NCBI GenBank assembly: GCA_019637645.1
Contig: JAHBVH010000021.1
Coordinates: forward strand, 43,924-107,923
DNA length: 64,000 nucleotides
DNA from: Caldilineaceae bacterium
Lineage (GTDB): Bacteria > Chloroflexota > Anaerolineae > Caldilineales > Caldilineaceae
Direction of reading: 5' to 3'
Part shown: piece after piece, positions 1-7,891 of the stretch
Numbering within the stretch: the stretch's first letter is position 1
Layout of the letters: every line of letters starts with the position of its first letter
Program-made: the position numbers and the translations under genes
The notes under the pieces: model-generated
Database searches by the model: none
Seen by the model: only the letters and a program-made list of their open reading frames with translations
What the model was told of the DNA's origin: nothing

Positions 1-18
1 GGGTCAGCACAAGCGTTT

Positions 19-24
19 TATAAT
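19..24 (+). promoter_or_regulatory. Candidate -10 box upstream of ssb
   Basis: A perfect TATAAT hexamer lies about 160 nt before the ssb start. A matching -35 box would fall at or beyond the window edge, so it cannot be checked. The 120-185 stretch holds no alternative promoter that I can see. Confidence 0.35.
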
Positions 25-185
25 GGCGAAAAGACGAATGGGAGTTCGTGAGCGGCTACTGGGCATGGTACGCTCCCCATCGAACTGAATCGCCCATGTC
101 AATCGATTTGACTATTTACCTCCTCCTCCCGCCCCAAGAACAACAAGGGTTGCGGTAGGGGTCGATGATTGAAGGAGACACAGAC

Positions 186-617
186 ATGTATCAACAAATT
201 ACTTTGATCGGCAATCTGGGTAGTGATCCGGAACTGCGCCACACGGCGTCGGGAGTGCCGGTATGTAGTTTTCGGCTGGCCGTCAACAAGCAATGGCATG
301 CCCAAGATGGTGACCAAAAAGAAAAGGTGACGTGGTTTCGTGTAACGGCTTGGCAAAAGCTAGCGGAGGTGGTCCACGCCCATCTGAGTAAAGGACGGCG
401 GGTACTCGTGGTAGGCGAAGTAGAAAGTCCCCAAGCCTATGTCAGCAAGACCGGGGAATTAGCCGCCACCAATGAAGTAACTGCCCGTACGATTCGCTTC
501 CTAGATGCCCATGGGGGTGATGAGCAGTCATTGGATGACGCGGGAACAGCCGACAGTGTTATGAGCAGCCCGGCCCGTCAAGGGGCGCGGCGCACCGCCA
601 TTGACATTCCTTTTTGA
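186..617 (+). CDS. ssb: Single-stranded DNA-binding protein
   Basis: This 143-residue protein binds single-stranded DNA in replication, recombination and repair and recruits partner proteins through its C-terminal tail. The N-terminal OB fold spans about residues 1-105 and opens with the typical MYQQITLIGNLGSDPELR. A low-complexity linker follows, and the protein ends in the conserved DIPF tip that contacts partners. The ATG at 186 was chosen because AAGGAG lies 8 nt upstream at 172-177; the earlier in-frame ATG at 165 has no ribosome-binding site. The length is slightly short for the family, whose members usually run to about 150-180 residues, and this fits a short linker. The next gene follows after about 70 nt in the same direction. 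Confidence 0.96.
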   Translation: MYQQITLIGNLGSDPELRHTASGVPVCSFRLAVNKQWHAQDGDQKEKVTWFRVTAWQKLAEVVHAHLSKGRRVLVVGEVESPQAYVSKTGELAATNEVTARTIRFLDAHGGDEQSLDDAGTADSVMSSPARQGARRTAIDIPF

Positions 618-688
618 TGGGTAAAAAGGAGCTGTCCGCCGCCGTTGGTGGCTGATTGCAACAGTGAACCACCGTGCATAGGAAAGCG

Positions 689-1018
689 ATGGATACATTG
701 ATAGGTGAACAGATGGTGGCTAGACCACAATTACATTCCGGTTGGCCGTCAGTGGCAACCAGCGATCGAGCCAGCTCAATCTTATTCCCAGCCCCGATAG
801 TGCCAGAGGATATCACCTTTATGATGCTGGATGAGATGGTAAAGCGGGCCATTCAAGATGCCACCCAAGCCCAAGATCTGGCGTTGCGGTGGGAAGCGCT
901 CGCGTGGCTTTGGGTCTGTTGCCCCGATGTCGCTGATCAGTTCCAATTACCCTGGCCAACAACCGCCGATGTACAACAGCAGGCAACTGCTTATCTAGAG
1001 CGTTACCCAACGCTTTAA
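689..1018 (+). CDS. Hypothetical protein downstream of ssb
   Basis: I do not recognise this 109-residue protein. It is rich in Trp, Ala and Gln in its second half (EALAWLWVCCPDVADQF) and looks like a small helical soluble protein. The ATG at 689 is preceded by AGGAAAG at a suitable distance; the in-frame GTG at 674 has no such signal. Codon use matches neighbouring genes, which argues that it is real and that the antisense frames here are shadows. It lies between ssb and a rho-independent terminator, so it is probably co-transcribed with ssb. No membrane segment or signal peptide is visible. Confidence 0.6.
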   Translation: MDTLIGEQMVARPQLHSGWPSVATSDRASSILFPAPIVPEDITFMMLDEMVKRAIQDATQAQDLALRWEALAWLWVCCPDVADQFQLPWPTTADVQQQATAYLERYPTL

Positions 1019-1037
1019 CCGAACTCCGTAGTTTGCC

Positions 1038-1075
1038 AAACACGCTGCCTTTGTCACCGCAGCGTGTTTTTCTTT
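1038..1075 (+). terminator. Rho-independent terminator of the ssb unit
   Basis: An 11-bp stem (1038-1048 with 1059-1069; core CACGCTGC/GCAGCGTG) with a 10-nt loop is followed by a T-rich tail. It sits 20 nt after the stop of the hypothetical gene. Confidence 0.85.
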
Positions 1076-1085
1076 TCTGGCAAAG

Positions 1086-1115
1086 TTGACATCCCCTAGC
1101 GGCCTCTGGTAAGAT
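1086..1115 (+). promoter_or_regulatory. Sigma-70-type promoter of a mini transcription unit
   Basis: TTGACA at 1086-1091 matches the consensus exactly. After an 18-nt spacer comes TAAGAT at 1110-1115. Predicted transcription starts near 1122, about 40 nt before a short ORF with an excellent ribosome-binding site. Confidence 0.75.
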
Positions 1116-1160
1116 TGCCTCCATTGTTATTTTCTTATTCACAGAAAGGAGGTGCTTACC

Positions 1161-1241
1161 ATGTTAATACGCAACGATCTATCCCAAAGCATGAGCACTA
1201 CCACTGTGAACACCTCTCGGCAATGGCAAGCCGTGGCCTAA
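1161..1241 (+). CDS. Small ORF of 26 residues with its own promoter, RBS and terminator
   Basis: The 26-codon reading frame starts MLIRNDLSQSMSTTTVNT and ends in WQAVA. AAAGGAGGTG at 1146-1155, close to the perfect anti-Shine-Dalgarno complement, sits 5 nt before the ATG. A consensus promoter lies upstream and a U-tract terminator downstream, so the whole unit is about 220 nt. The peptide is hydrophilic, Ser/Thr-rich and has no membrane segment. I do not recognise it. It could be a true small protein, or a leader peptide whose translation affects the RNA. The translation signals are the main argument that it is expressed. Confidence 0.55.
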   Translation: MLIRNDLSQSMSTTTVNTSRQWQAVA

Positions 1242-1271
1242 TTTGGCTACACCCCTTCCTTTCCAGAACGC

Positions 1272-1304
1272 GGTCACAAGGGCAGTTGCTCTGTGACCTT
1301 TTTT
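1272..1304 (+). terminator. Rho-independent terminator of the small-ORF unit
   Basis: GGTCACA (1272-1278) pairs with TGTGACC (1292-1298) and is followed directly by six T residues. It lies 30 nt after the small ORF stop. Confidence 0.8.
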
Positions 1305-1510
1305 ATTTCCACGCGAATTTACATGCCACGTAAATACATTGTTGATTACGTTTTTGCATTGGTGTGCGCACTGCCCTAAAGGGACGGTGCTAGGCCGCAA
1401 CGCCCACTGAAGCGGGCTTGAGCGGTCTACCAAAAAACTTTGTGAACAATGTAGAAATGGCCGAAAGCATAAGAAAACCGTTCCACGAAGTCACCCAAAG
1501 AAGCTCACTT

Positions 1511-1538
1511 TTGGTTCGTATTGCGTGGCTGGTATAGC
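1511..1538 (+). promoter_or_regulatory. Candidate extended -10 promoter for a small RNA
   Basis: TTGGTT at 1511-1516 is followed 16 nt later by TATAGC at 1533-1538. The -10 box is preceded by TGG, which gives the extended TGn form. It would drive a transcript of about 145 nt that ends at the strong terminator at 1658. Confidence 0.4.
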
Positions 1539-1544
1539 GGCCCG

Positions 1545-1690
1545 TCTCACGATGTGCCGCGCCGCTTTCTGTAGTTCAAGGCAATAGAGCAGGTTACGGG
1601 ATAGCACTTGTCTGCCCGTATTTTGGTCTTGCTTGGATCCAGGATTGGATATTCTCCGCCGCGGGCACCATGCCCGCGGCTTTTTTTTGT
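1545..1690 (+). ncRNA. Possible small non-coding RNA
   Basis: This stretch between the small-ORF terminator and the exporter operon has no convincing reading frame, but it has an upstream extended -10 promoter and ends at a very strong terminator. Internal dyads are visible, for example ACGGG paired with CCCGT around 1595-1620. It does not match the 4.5S, tmRNA or RNase P core motifs that I know, and I cannot assign it to a family. The rest of the gap (1305-1510) shows nothing clear. Confidence 0.3.
1658..1687 (+). terminator. Very strong rho-independent terminator
   Basis: The perfect 10-bp GC-rich stem GCCGCGGGCA/TGCCCGCGGC (1658-1667 with 1671-1680) closes a 3-nt loop and is followed by seven T residues. 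No recognised gene ends just upstream, which implies a transcript in the 1305-1657 region. Confidence 0.92.
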
Positions 1691-1783
1691 TGTCTGGGTA
1701 GGTAGCATGATGGTAATTGTCGCTCTTTCAACTCAAATCACAATAATTTGGAAAATACACTTCATTCTCTTGGAGGTAGGCTT

Positions 1784-3664
1784 GTGATGGCTCCACAAGT
1801 TCGTTCTTCGCTTTTACTGACGTACTTTGCCCCCCAGTGGCGTCGCGTGCTTTTATTGGCGGTGCTCTTGGTGGGTACATTGGCGTTTCAACTGGTAAAT
1901 CCCCAGCTCATTCGGTATGTCCTCGATACTGCGCAGCTGGGCGCGCCGACGACCCTCTTGGCGCTGGCGGCGGGGCTCTTTATTCTCTTTAACTTGCTCC
2001 AGGCTGGGGCTGGGCTGGCACTGAATTATGTGGGCGAAGATGTTAGCTGGACGGCGACCAACGCCCTGCGTGCTGATCTCACTCGTCACTGTCTGCGGCT
2101 GGGGATGGACTTTCATAATAGCCATACGCCCGGTGAATTGATCGAGCGGGTCGATGGCGATGTCAGTGAGCTGGCTAGCTTTTTTGCCCAGCTTGTCCTC
2201 CGTGTAATCTTTAATCTGCTGTTGATTGGCGGCGTGATTCTTTTGCTTTGGCGCGAAGATTGGCGCATGGGGGGCGCGGCGCTGCTCTATACGTTGTTGA
2301 TGGTGGCTGTCCTCCAAGCCATGCAAGGGCGCAATGTGCGCTATGCCGCTGCCTTTCGCGCGGCCCAGGCGTCCTTTAATGGCTTTCTGGAAGAGCGGCT
2401 CATGGGCCGCGAAGATATTCGCGCCAATGGTGGCGAAGGGTATGTGTTGCGGGGCATGGCGCTGGCGCAACGCACCATCTATCAGGCCACCTATCGTGCC
2501 CGCCTCTTTGGGGTCTGGCTCTTTTCGGTCACCCATCTGCTCTTTGTTGGCGCAACCGCCTTGGGCTTTGGCGTGGGCATCTATCTCTTTCTCCATCAGC
2601 AGATCACGCTAGGGACCGTCTATCTCGTTGTCTATTATCTGGCGATCTTACGCGACCCCTTAGAGCAGATCCGGGATCAAATCGATACCCTGCAACAGAG
2701 TACAGCAAGCATGCAGCGCATCCGTGAACTCTTGGCCCTGGCGCCCGAGGTCGATGCCGCGGCGGTAACACAACCCCCCACCCAAACGGAACCCACTGTG
2801 GCACTTGCCGTAACGCCATCCAGTGTGACGGAGCCGGTCGCGGTCCGTTTTGCCCAGGTCGCGTTTCGCTACGCACCGCCAACTGCCCCAGCAACGTCCA
2901 CCCAAGTGGCTCCCGTCCCGCCAGGCGTCTTAGCGGATCTTTCTTTTACGGTGGCACCGGGCCAAGTATTGGGACTCTTGGGGCGCACCGGCAGCGGCAA
3001 AAGTACCTTAACGCGCCTGCTCTTTCGGCTTTATCACCCCACCGCGGGCCAGATCTATCTGAATGAGCAAGCGATCGACACCCTGCCCCTCCGTGTGGTG
3101 CGCCGTCAAATCGGCATGGTTACTCAGGAAGTGCAGCTCTTTCAGGCGACCTTGCGGGATAATCTTACGCTCTTTAATCCCACCTTGGCCGATGCGCAAA
3201 TTCTGACGATCTTGCAAGAGCTCGGGCTGTGGACGTGGTACGAAGCGCAGCCACAGGGGCTAGCAACCCGGCTACACGCGGGCGGCGCGGGGCTCTCGGC
3301 TGGCGAAGCGCAACTATTGGCCTTTGCGCGCGTCTTTCTGACCAATCCCGGGCTAGTGATTCTCGACGAAGCCTCCTCGCGGCTGGACCCGGCCACGGAA
3401 GTGTTGCTGGAGCGCGCCACGGATCGGCTACTCGCCGGCCCCCAAGGTCGGCGCACGGGGATCATCATTGCCCATCGCCTGCACACCTTGCAGCGGGCCG
3501 ATCTAATTCTGATCCTCGACCAAGGACGGATGGTGGAATTTGGCCCGCGCACCGCACTTGCCGCGGATCCAACGTCGCACTTTTATCGCCTTTTACAGAC
3601 CGCGTCCACTGGGCCTATCGATGGGCGTATAAATGATGGGCCTATAGAGGAGACTCTGTTATGA
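1784..3664 (+). CDS. ABC exporter subunit A (fused permease-ATPase)
   Basis: This is one half of a heterodimeric type IV ABC exporter: an N-terminal six-helix transmembrane domain (about residues 20-300) fused to a nucleotide-binding domain (about 370-600). Walker A is LGRTGSGKST, the signature is the degenerate LSAGE, and Walker B is LVILDEASS. The degenerate signature and an Ala/Pro/Thr-rich linker before the ATPase are notable. GGAGG at 1772-1776 supports the GTG at 1784 or the adjacent ATG at 1787; an upstream TTG at 1748 lacks a site. It overlaps the next gene by an ATGA. The substrate is unknown; lipids, peptides or drugs are typical of the family. Confidence 0.93.
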   Translation: MMAPQVRSSLLLTYFAPQWRRVLLLAVLLVGTLAFQLVNPQLIRYVLDTAQLGAPTTLLALAAGLFILFNLLQAGAGLALNYVGEDVSWTATNALRADLTRHCLRLGMDFHNSHTPGELIERVDGDVSELASFFAQLVLRVIFNLLLIGGVILLLWREDWRMGGAALLYTLLMVAVLQAMQGRNVRYAAAFRAAQASFNGFLEERLMGREDIRANGGEGYVLRGMALAQRTIYQATYRARLFGVWLFSVTHLLFVGATALGFGVGIYLFLHQQITLGTVYLVVYYLAILRDPLEQIRDQIDTLQQSTASMQRIRELLALAPEVDAAAVTQPPTQTEPTVALAVTPSSVTEPVAVRFAQVAFRYAPPTAPATSTQVAPVPPGVLADLSFTVAPGQVLGLLGRTGSGKSTLTRLLFRLYHPTAGQIYLNEQAIDTLPLRVVRRQIGMVTQEVQLFQATLRDNLTLFNPTLADAQILTILQELGLWTWYEAQPQGLATRLHAGGAGLSAGEAQLLAFARVFLTNPGLVILDEASSRLDPATEVLLERATDRLLAGPQGRRTGIIIAHRLHTLQRADLILILDQGRMVEFGPRTALAADPTSHFYRLLQTASTGPIDGRINDGPIEETLL

Positions 3665-5577
3665 GTGTAGAAACTAGCCAAGACACCTCTACGATAACCG
3701 CAACAGCGGAGCGGGCGCTACCCAAACCCACCATGGCGACGCTGGCCTTTGTTTGGGCATTGATCCGCAAGCGCCCTTGGGGCTTTCTCGGCTACACCGT
3801 CGGTTGGAGTACCTTTTTCTTGCTCTACCTAGTGCCAGGCTTGGTCGAACAGCGTATTTTCGATACGCTCAGCCGCGGCGATGGCTTGCCTCCTGCGGCC
3901 ATTACCACTATCTGGACCTTGCTCGCCTTCTACATCACCGCCGAAGTTGTGCGCGTATTGGCGAATTACTTGGTGCGGGTCAGTGATATTGCCTTTCAAG
4001 AACCCTTGCGCGCCCTGCTCCAGTTGAATCTGTTGGCCGCCATCCTCCAACAGCCTGGCGCGCAACCGCTGCCCATCTCCACTGGTGAGGCCATTAGCCG
4101 TTTTGGGGACGACGTGGCCGAGGTAAAAGATTTTCCCATGTGGCTGCCGGACATGTTGGGGAAATTGCTCTTTGCCTTGGTCGCCATCATCATCATGGCG
4201 CGTATTGATCTGACCATGACCTTGGTCGCGGTGGTGCCGGGGCTGATCGGGCTCTGGGTGGCGCGCATTGCTTGGGCGCGTCTCTTGCGCGCCTATGAAG
4301 CCAGTGCGCGGGCGCGCGACGCGGTGATGGGCTTCTTGGGGGAGATCTTTGGCGCGGTGCAGGTCGTCAAAGTGACCGCAGCCGAGGAGCATGTGATCCA
4401 GCATTTCCAGGGGATCAATGAGGCGCGGCGCAAAGCCCAATTGCGCGAACGCTTTTATCACTATCTTTCTTATACGACCAGCGATCAAGGCACCTATATC
4501 GGCATTGGGTTGATCTTGCTGCTGGCTGGGCAGGGCATCCACAATGGCACCTTTACCGTTGGTGACTTTGCCTTGTTTATGTACTACATCTGGTTTATTA
4601 CCTGGTTCTTCCGCGACTGTGGCTCCTTTGTGGGAGATTACCAAACCCAAGCCGTCTCGTTAGCCCGTTTGGAAGAGGTGGCGCAAACCGGCGTGCGCCA
4701 AGCGCTCCTCCCGGACCGCCCGCTCTATTTACACGAAGTGCCACCGCCACTCGTCCAGCCCGTGAAGCAAGCTACCGATCAGCTCGATACGTTGCGCATC
4801 CGCCAACTTACCTACCGCTACCCAACCTCTGGCCGGGGGGTGGCAGCCGTCGATTTGACACTGCCGCGCGGCTCTTTTACGGTTATCACGGGGCGAGTGG
4901 GCGCGGGAAAGAGTACCCTGTTGCGGGCTCTGTTGGGGCTACTGCCCAAAAACGCGGGCGAAATCTGCTGGAATGATCAGCGCGTGACCGACCCGGCGAC
5001 CTTCTTCAAGCCACCCCGGGCCGCGTATACGCCTCAAGTCCCGCGGCTCTATAGTGAACGGCTCCGTGACAATATTCTTATGGGGCTTGGGGACACTGCT
5101 GAAGCGATGAACGGGAGTCCCCAAGCCCAAGCTGTAGAAGCACAGCTTAGCGACGCCTTATACGCCGCGGTGTTAGAGCGCGATCTGGCCCACCTCGAAC
5201 AAGGCGTCGATACCATCGTCGGGCCGCGTGGGGTAAAACTCTCGGGTGGGCAGATCCAACGGGCTGCCGCGGCGCGGATGTTTGTGCGCCAGGCCGAGTT
5301 GTTGGTCTTCGACGATCTGTCGAGTGCATTGGATGTGGAAACCGAGCGCACCTTATGGGAGCGGCTCTTTACCCACCGCCAAGGCGCGCCGCCAACCTGC
5401 TTGGTCGTCTCGCATCGCCGCGCCGCGTTGCAACGCGCGGATCAGATCATTGTTTTGAAAGAAGGCAAAGTCGAAGATCAGGGCACGCTGGCTGAACTGT
5501 TGGCACGTTCGGTGGAAATGCAACAACTGTGGCAAGAGGAGATGGGCCAACGGACAATAGAAAACGGCGAAAAATAG
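3661..5577 (+). CDS. ABC exporter subunit B (fused permease-ATPase)
   Basis: This 638-residue partner of the preceding gene is translationally coupled to it by a 4-bp overlap. An N-terminal Thr/Ser-rich cytoplasmic tail (residues 1-25) precedes a transmembrane domain (about 35-325) and an ATPase domain (about 375-620). Walker A is TGRVGAGKST, the signature is the canonical LSGGQ, and Walker B is LLVFDDLSS. In this copy the residue after Walker B is Asp rather than Glu, so the catalytic carboxylate is weakened here, whereas subunit A keeps DE. This asymmetry is typical of heterodimeric exporters with one degenerate ATP site. A long inverted repeat follows 6 nt after the stop. Confidence 0.93.
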   Translation: MSVETSQDTSTITATAERALPKPTMATLAFVWALIRKRPWGFLGYTVGWSTFFLLYLVPGLVEQRIFDTLSRGDGLPPAAITTIWTLLAFYITAEVVRVLANYLVRVSDIAFQEPLRALLQLNLLAAILQQPGAQPLPISTGEAISRFGDDVAEVKDFPMWLPDMLGKLLFALVAIIIMARIDLTMTLVAVVPGLIGLWVARIAWARLLRAYEASARARDAVMGFLGEIFGAVQVVKVTAAEEHVIQHFQGINEARRKAQLRERFYHYLSYTTSDQGTYIGIGLILLLAGQGIHNGTFTVGDFALFMYYIWFITWFFRDCGSFVGDYQTQAVSLARLEEVAQTGVRQALLPDRPLYLHEVPPPLVQPVKQATDQLDTLRIRQLTYRYPTSGRGVAAVDLTLPRGSFTVITGRVGAGKSTLLRALLGLLPKNAGEICWNDQRVTDPATFFKPPRAAYTPQVPRLYSERLRDNILMGLGDTAEAMNGSPQAQAVEAQLSDALYAAVLERDLAHLEQGVDTIVGPRGVKLSGGQIQRAAAARMFVRQAELLVFDDLSSALDVETERTLWERLFTHRQGAPPTCLVVSHRRAALQRADQIIVLKEGKVEDQGTLAELLARSVEMQQLWQEEMGQRTIENGEK

Positions 5578-5583
5578 AAGAAT

Positions 5584-5621
5584 GAAACAGGCCGAACAGT
5601 CTATTCTGTTCGGCCTGTTTC
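5584..5621. terminator. Long perfect inverted repeat after the exporter operon
   Basis: A perfect 16-bp stem (5584-5599 with 5606-5621; core AACAGGCCGAACAG) has a 6-nt loop and begins 6 nt after the stop codon. No U-tract follows on either strand, so it is either an atypical terminator or an mRNA 3' end stabiliser. Confidence 0.6.
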
Positions 5622-5653
5622 AAGCAACGATTTGAAACGGGGATATGACTTCC

Positions 5654-5687
5654 ACACCAGGCCCGTTTGCAAAAACCGGCCTGGTGT
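5654..5687. terminator. Inverted repeat between convergent genes
   Basis: The 10-bp stem ACACCAGGCC/GGCCTGGTGT continues, after one mismatch, into GTTT/AAAC closing a GCAA loop. It lies in the gap between the exporter (plus) and the sigma-operon end (minus), 25 nt past the latter's stop. No strong U-tract follows. Confidence 0.5.
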
Positions 5688-5711
5688 AAAGAAAATCTTT
5701 TCCAATAGCCC

Positions 5712-6173
5712 CTACGCCACTTGCACCGCGCGCCGGCGCATGAGGAAAAGGGTCGTACTCACCGCGCAAGTGAGCAATACCATCATCAGAACAATTAGCC
5801 CCCACGGCGTTTGTGGCTCGGGTTTGTCCACGCGGGTGCCAAGAACGCGCTGGGCGTGGTGTTGGCGGTGGGTTAGCTCTAACGCTTTGTGTAGATCGTG
5901 GCGAAATTGGGGTGCTGGTTGCACCCGCGGCACGGCTTGGTCAACCTCTTCGGCGAGTTCGGTTAGCGAGGCTAACCCCGGTGCTAAGGCGGTCAAGGCC
6001 CGATTTAAATCCCCCTCGACGTGAAAGGTCAGATGGGGTGTCTCTAGCCGGCGGCTAAAATGGCTATCGAGAACATCTTCGGGCTCAACAAAGCGGCCAT
6101 CCCCGAGGTCAACTTTTTCGGCGGGTAGGGTCGGCTGCTCACGTACTTGCAAAAATCCCCAGAAGCGAATCAT
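5712..6173 (-). CDS. Small membrane protein, putative sigma-factor partner
   Basis: This 153-residue protein has a soluble, charged region of about 120 residues followed by one hydrophobic helix (about residues 124-147, WGLIVLMMVLLTCAV) and an RRR flank. It starts inside the stop of the sigma-factor gene (ATGA overlap), with GAGGAG from that gene's end serving as its ribosome-binding site. Anti-sigma factors are often encoded in exactly this position, so a role in holding or modulating the sigma factor is inferred. The zinc-binding HxxxCxxC of ZAS anti-sigma domains is absent, so this is a positional argument only. The segment PRVQPAPQFRHDLHKALE resembles the short helix seen in sigma-linked membrane proteins of Chloroflexota. 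Confidence 0.65.
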   Translation of the reverse strand: MIRFWGFLQVREQPTLPAEKVDLGDGRFVEPEDVLDSHFSRRLETPHLTFHVEGDLNRALTALAPGLASLTELAEEVDQAVPRVQPAPQFRHDLHKALELTHRQHHAQRVLGTRVDKPEPQTPWGLIVLMMVLLTCAVSTTLFLMRRRAVQVA

Positions 6174-6895
6174 ATCTCCTCTTCCTGCTTGGCCTGCTCA
6201 CCGTCCGGCGCACCCCAGCCGGTTGTCTCCAATTCCTTGCGCAATGTGGCCAGTGTTCGGAAGTAGAGCGACTTAATGGCGCTTTCACTCTTTTGCAAGA
6301 GTTCACCAATTTCGAGATTTGAGAGCCGGCTACCAAACTTGTAGAGCAATAGGTTGCGCCGATCTTCCGGCAGGCGTTCAATAGCCTCCCACAACGCGGC
6401 CTGATTTTCCTTCTGCTCCACCTGTTCCTCGGGCGTATCCCCTTCTTTGCTGTGCGACCACAACTTGTCGAGCGACAAGAAGCGCCGCCGTCCGCGGTCA
6501 CGGTGCCAGTTGGCGACCAGATTATGGGCAATGCGAAATAACCAAGCGGAAAAGGGCAGCCCGCGGTCTTCGTAGGTGTGCAACTTATCGAGGGCCCGGT
6601 AGAAGGTGCGCGCCGTTAGATCTTCGGCATCTTGTGCATTGCCCACGCGATGATAGATATAGGCATAGACCCGATCCACATAGCGCTCGTACAAGATGCC
6701 AAAGGCGGCTGGCTCTTCTTTGGCCTGCTCAACCAAGGTTGCTTCTTCCTGCGCCGCGGGTACGGGCACAGGGGTTCCCAGCGTCGATGGTGCGGTGGTC
6801 GGGGCTGCTTGGCTACGGCCATCACGCTCGCTGATTTCTGCTTGGTGGGCTGGTCGCGTACTAGCGGTTTGTGGCCGGATAATTTCTGTAAACAT
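6170..6895 (-). CDS. ECF-type RNA polymerase sigma factor
   Basis: This is a 241-residue sigma-70 family protein. A Pro/Ala-rich N-terminal extension (about residues 1-55) is followed by region 2 (about 60-130, with FGILYERYVDRVYAYI and DAEDLTARTFYRAL) and region 4 (about 160-225, with LPEDRRNLLLYKF and the helix-turn-helix NLEIGELLQKSESAIKSLY). No region 1.1 or 3 is evident, as expected for ECF proteins. It begins 3 nt after the stop of the importer ATPase gene without a clear ribosome-binding site, which implies translational coupling to the importer operon. The target promoters are unknown. Confidence 0.92.
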   Translation of the reverse strand: MFTEIIRPQTASTRPAHQAEISERDGRSQAAPTTAPSTLGTPVPVPAAQEEATLVEQAKEEPAAFGILYERYVDRVYAYIYHRVGNAQDAEDLTARTFYRALDKLHTYEDRGLPFSAWLFRIAHNLVANWHRDRGRRRFLSLDKLWSHSKEGDTPEEQVEQKENQAALWEAIERLPEDRRNLLLYKFGSRLSNLEIGELLQKSESAIKSLYFRTLATLRKELETTGWGAPDGEQAKQEEEI

Positions 6896-6898
6896 AAC

Positions 6899-7891
6899 TT
6901 ATTGAAAGAGCTGTCCTAAGTTTTCGCCGGGTAGCGTTGGCTTATCTTCATAGAGAAAACAAGAGGCAACTTGTTTTTCCCCGAGTTGATACAATGGTGG
7001 GGGACTCTGTCGACATTTTTCCATCACATGGGGGCAGCGCGAGGCAAATTTGCAGCCTTTGCCAATGCGGGCGGTCTCGGCATCGACCATGGTAATCTCT
7101 TGTTGTCCCCATTGCCGGTTTAGATCGGGCCAAGGAATCGAATCAATAAGTAATTGAGTATACGGATGCTGGGGGTTAGCAATCACCGACTCGACCTCAC
7201 CCGCTTCCATGACCGATCCTTTATATAATACAATAATATGATCGCAGACATGGTAGGCTGTCGTCAAATCATGCGTAATGTAGAGGATCGTAATCAAATA
7301 ATCCTCTTTCATTTTACGCAAACTTTCCAAAATGGTCGCGCGCAACGAAGCATCGACCATGGAAACCGGTTCATCGGCCATGAGAAGGCGTGGCCGGAAA
7401 AGCAGCGCACGCGCCACAACCAAGCGTTGCCGCTGACCACCACTCAACTGGTGGGGGAAGCGGCCCAAGGTCTCTTCTGGCCGTAAACCGACACTGACCA
7501 AGGCTTCTTCAATCTTTTGGCGGGCCTCGGCGCGTGAGCGGGCGAGCTTGAAATTATGGATTCCCGTCTCAAAAATATGATCCACTCGGTAAAAGGGATT
7601 GTAGACGGCAAAGGGATCCTGGAAAACAGCCTGCACTTCTTTGCGGAAGAGCATCTGCTCCTGGCCGCTCATTTTGCTCAGATCTTTGCCCTTGTACAAG
7701 ATATCGCCTTGCGATGGGGTCAGAAAGCCAAGGGCCATCATGCCTAAGGTCGTCTTACCGCTACCGCTTTCCCCAGCGACCGCAATAATGCTTGGGCTCT
7801 CTGCATCGATAAAAAAGGAGATATTATCTAAGGCAACCGTACCGCCTTTGTAGACTTTGGTTGCGTTTTTTAGTTCTAGTAAATGGCTCAT
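6899..7891 (-). CDS. Opp/Dpp-type importer ATPase 2
   Basis: This 330-residue ATP-binding subunit of a type I peptide/oligosaccharide importer powers uptake together with the adjacent ATPase. Walker A is GESGSGKTT (near residue 40), the signature is LSGGQRQR and Walker B is LLMADEPVS. The C-terminal oligopeptide-transporter extension carries the Cys motif CKFASRCPHVMEKC plus a later Cys, characteristic of OppD/DppD-type subunits. The start overlaps the stop of ATPase 1 by ATGA. The sigma gene follows after 3 nt. The substrate cannot be told from the sequence. Confidence 0.95.
   Translation of the reverse strand: MSHLLELKNATKVYKGGTVALDNISFFIDAESPSIIAVAGESGSGKTTLGMMALGFLTPSQGDILYKGKDLSKMSGQEQMLFRKEVQAVFQDPFAVYNPFYRVDHIFETGIHNFKLARSRAEARQKIEEALVSVGLRPEETLGRFPHQLSGGQRQRLVVARALLFRPRLLMADEPVSMVDASLRATILESLRKMKEDYLITILYITHDLTTAYHVCDHIIVLYKGSVMEAGEVESVIANPQHPYTQLLIDSIPWPDLNRQWGQQEITMVDAETARIGKGCKFASRCPHVMEKCRQSPPPLYQLGEKQVASCFLYEDKPTLPGENLGQLFQ

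Noticed and set aside
1115..1333. 72-codon plus-strand frame overlapping the small ORF
   Set aside because: It lacks an RBS and runs through the terminator; the 26-codon frame at 1161 has the translation signals.
1305..1690. Intergenic region as SRP (4.5S), tmRNA or RNase P RNA
   Set aside because: None of the signature core sequences of those RNAs could be found, so only a generic small-RNA candidate is reported.
1853..2596. 247-codon frame antisense to exporter subunit A
   Set aside because: It is inside a gene with clear transmembrane and ATPase domains; the product is a charged, low-complexity translation.
3829..4650. 273-codon frame antisense to the exporter subunit B
   Set aside because: It is a shadow of a strong ABC exporter gene with intact motifs; no RBS and no recognisable domain.
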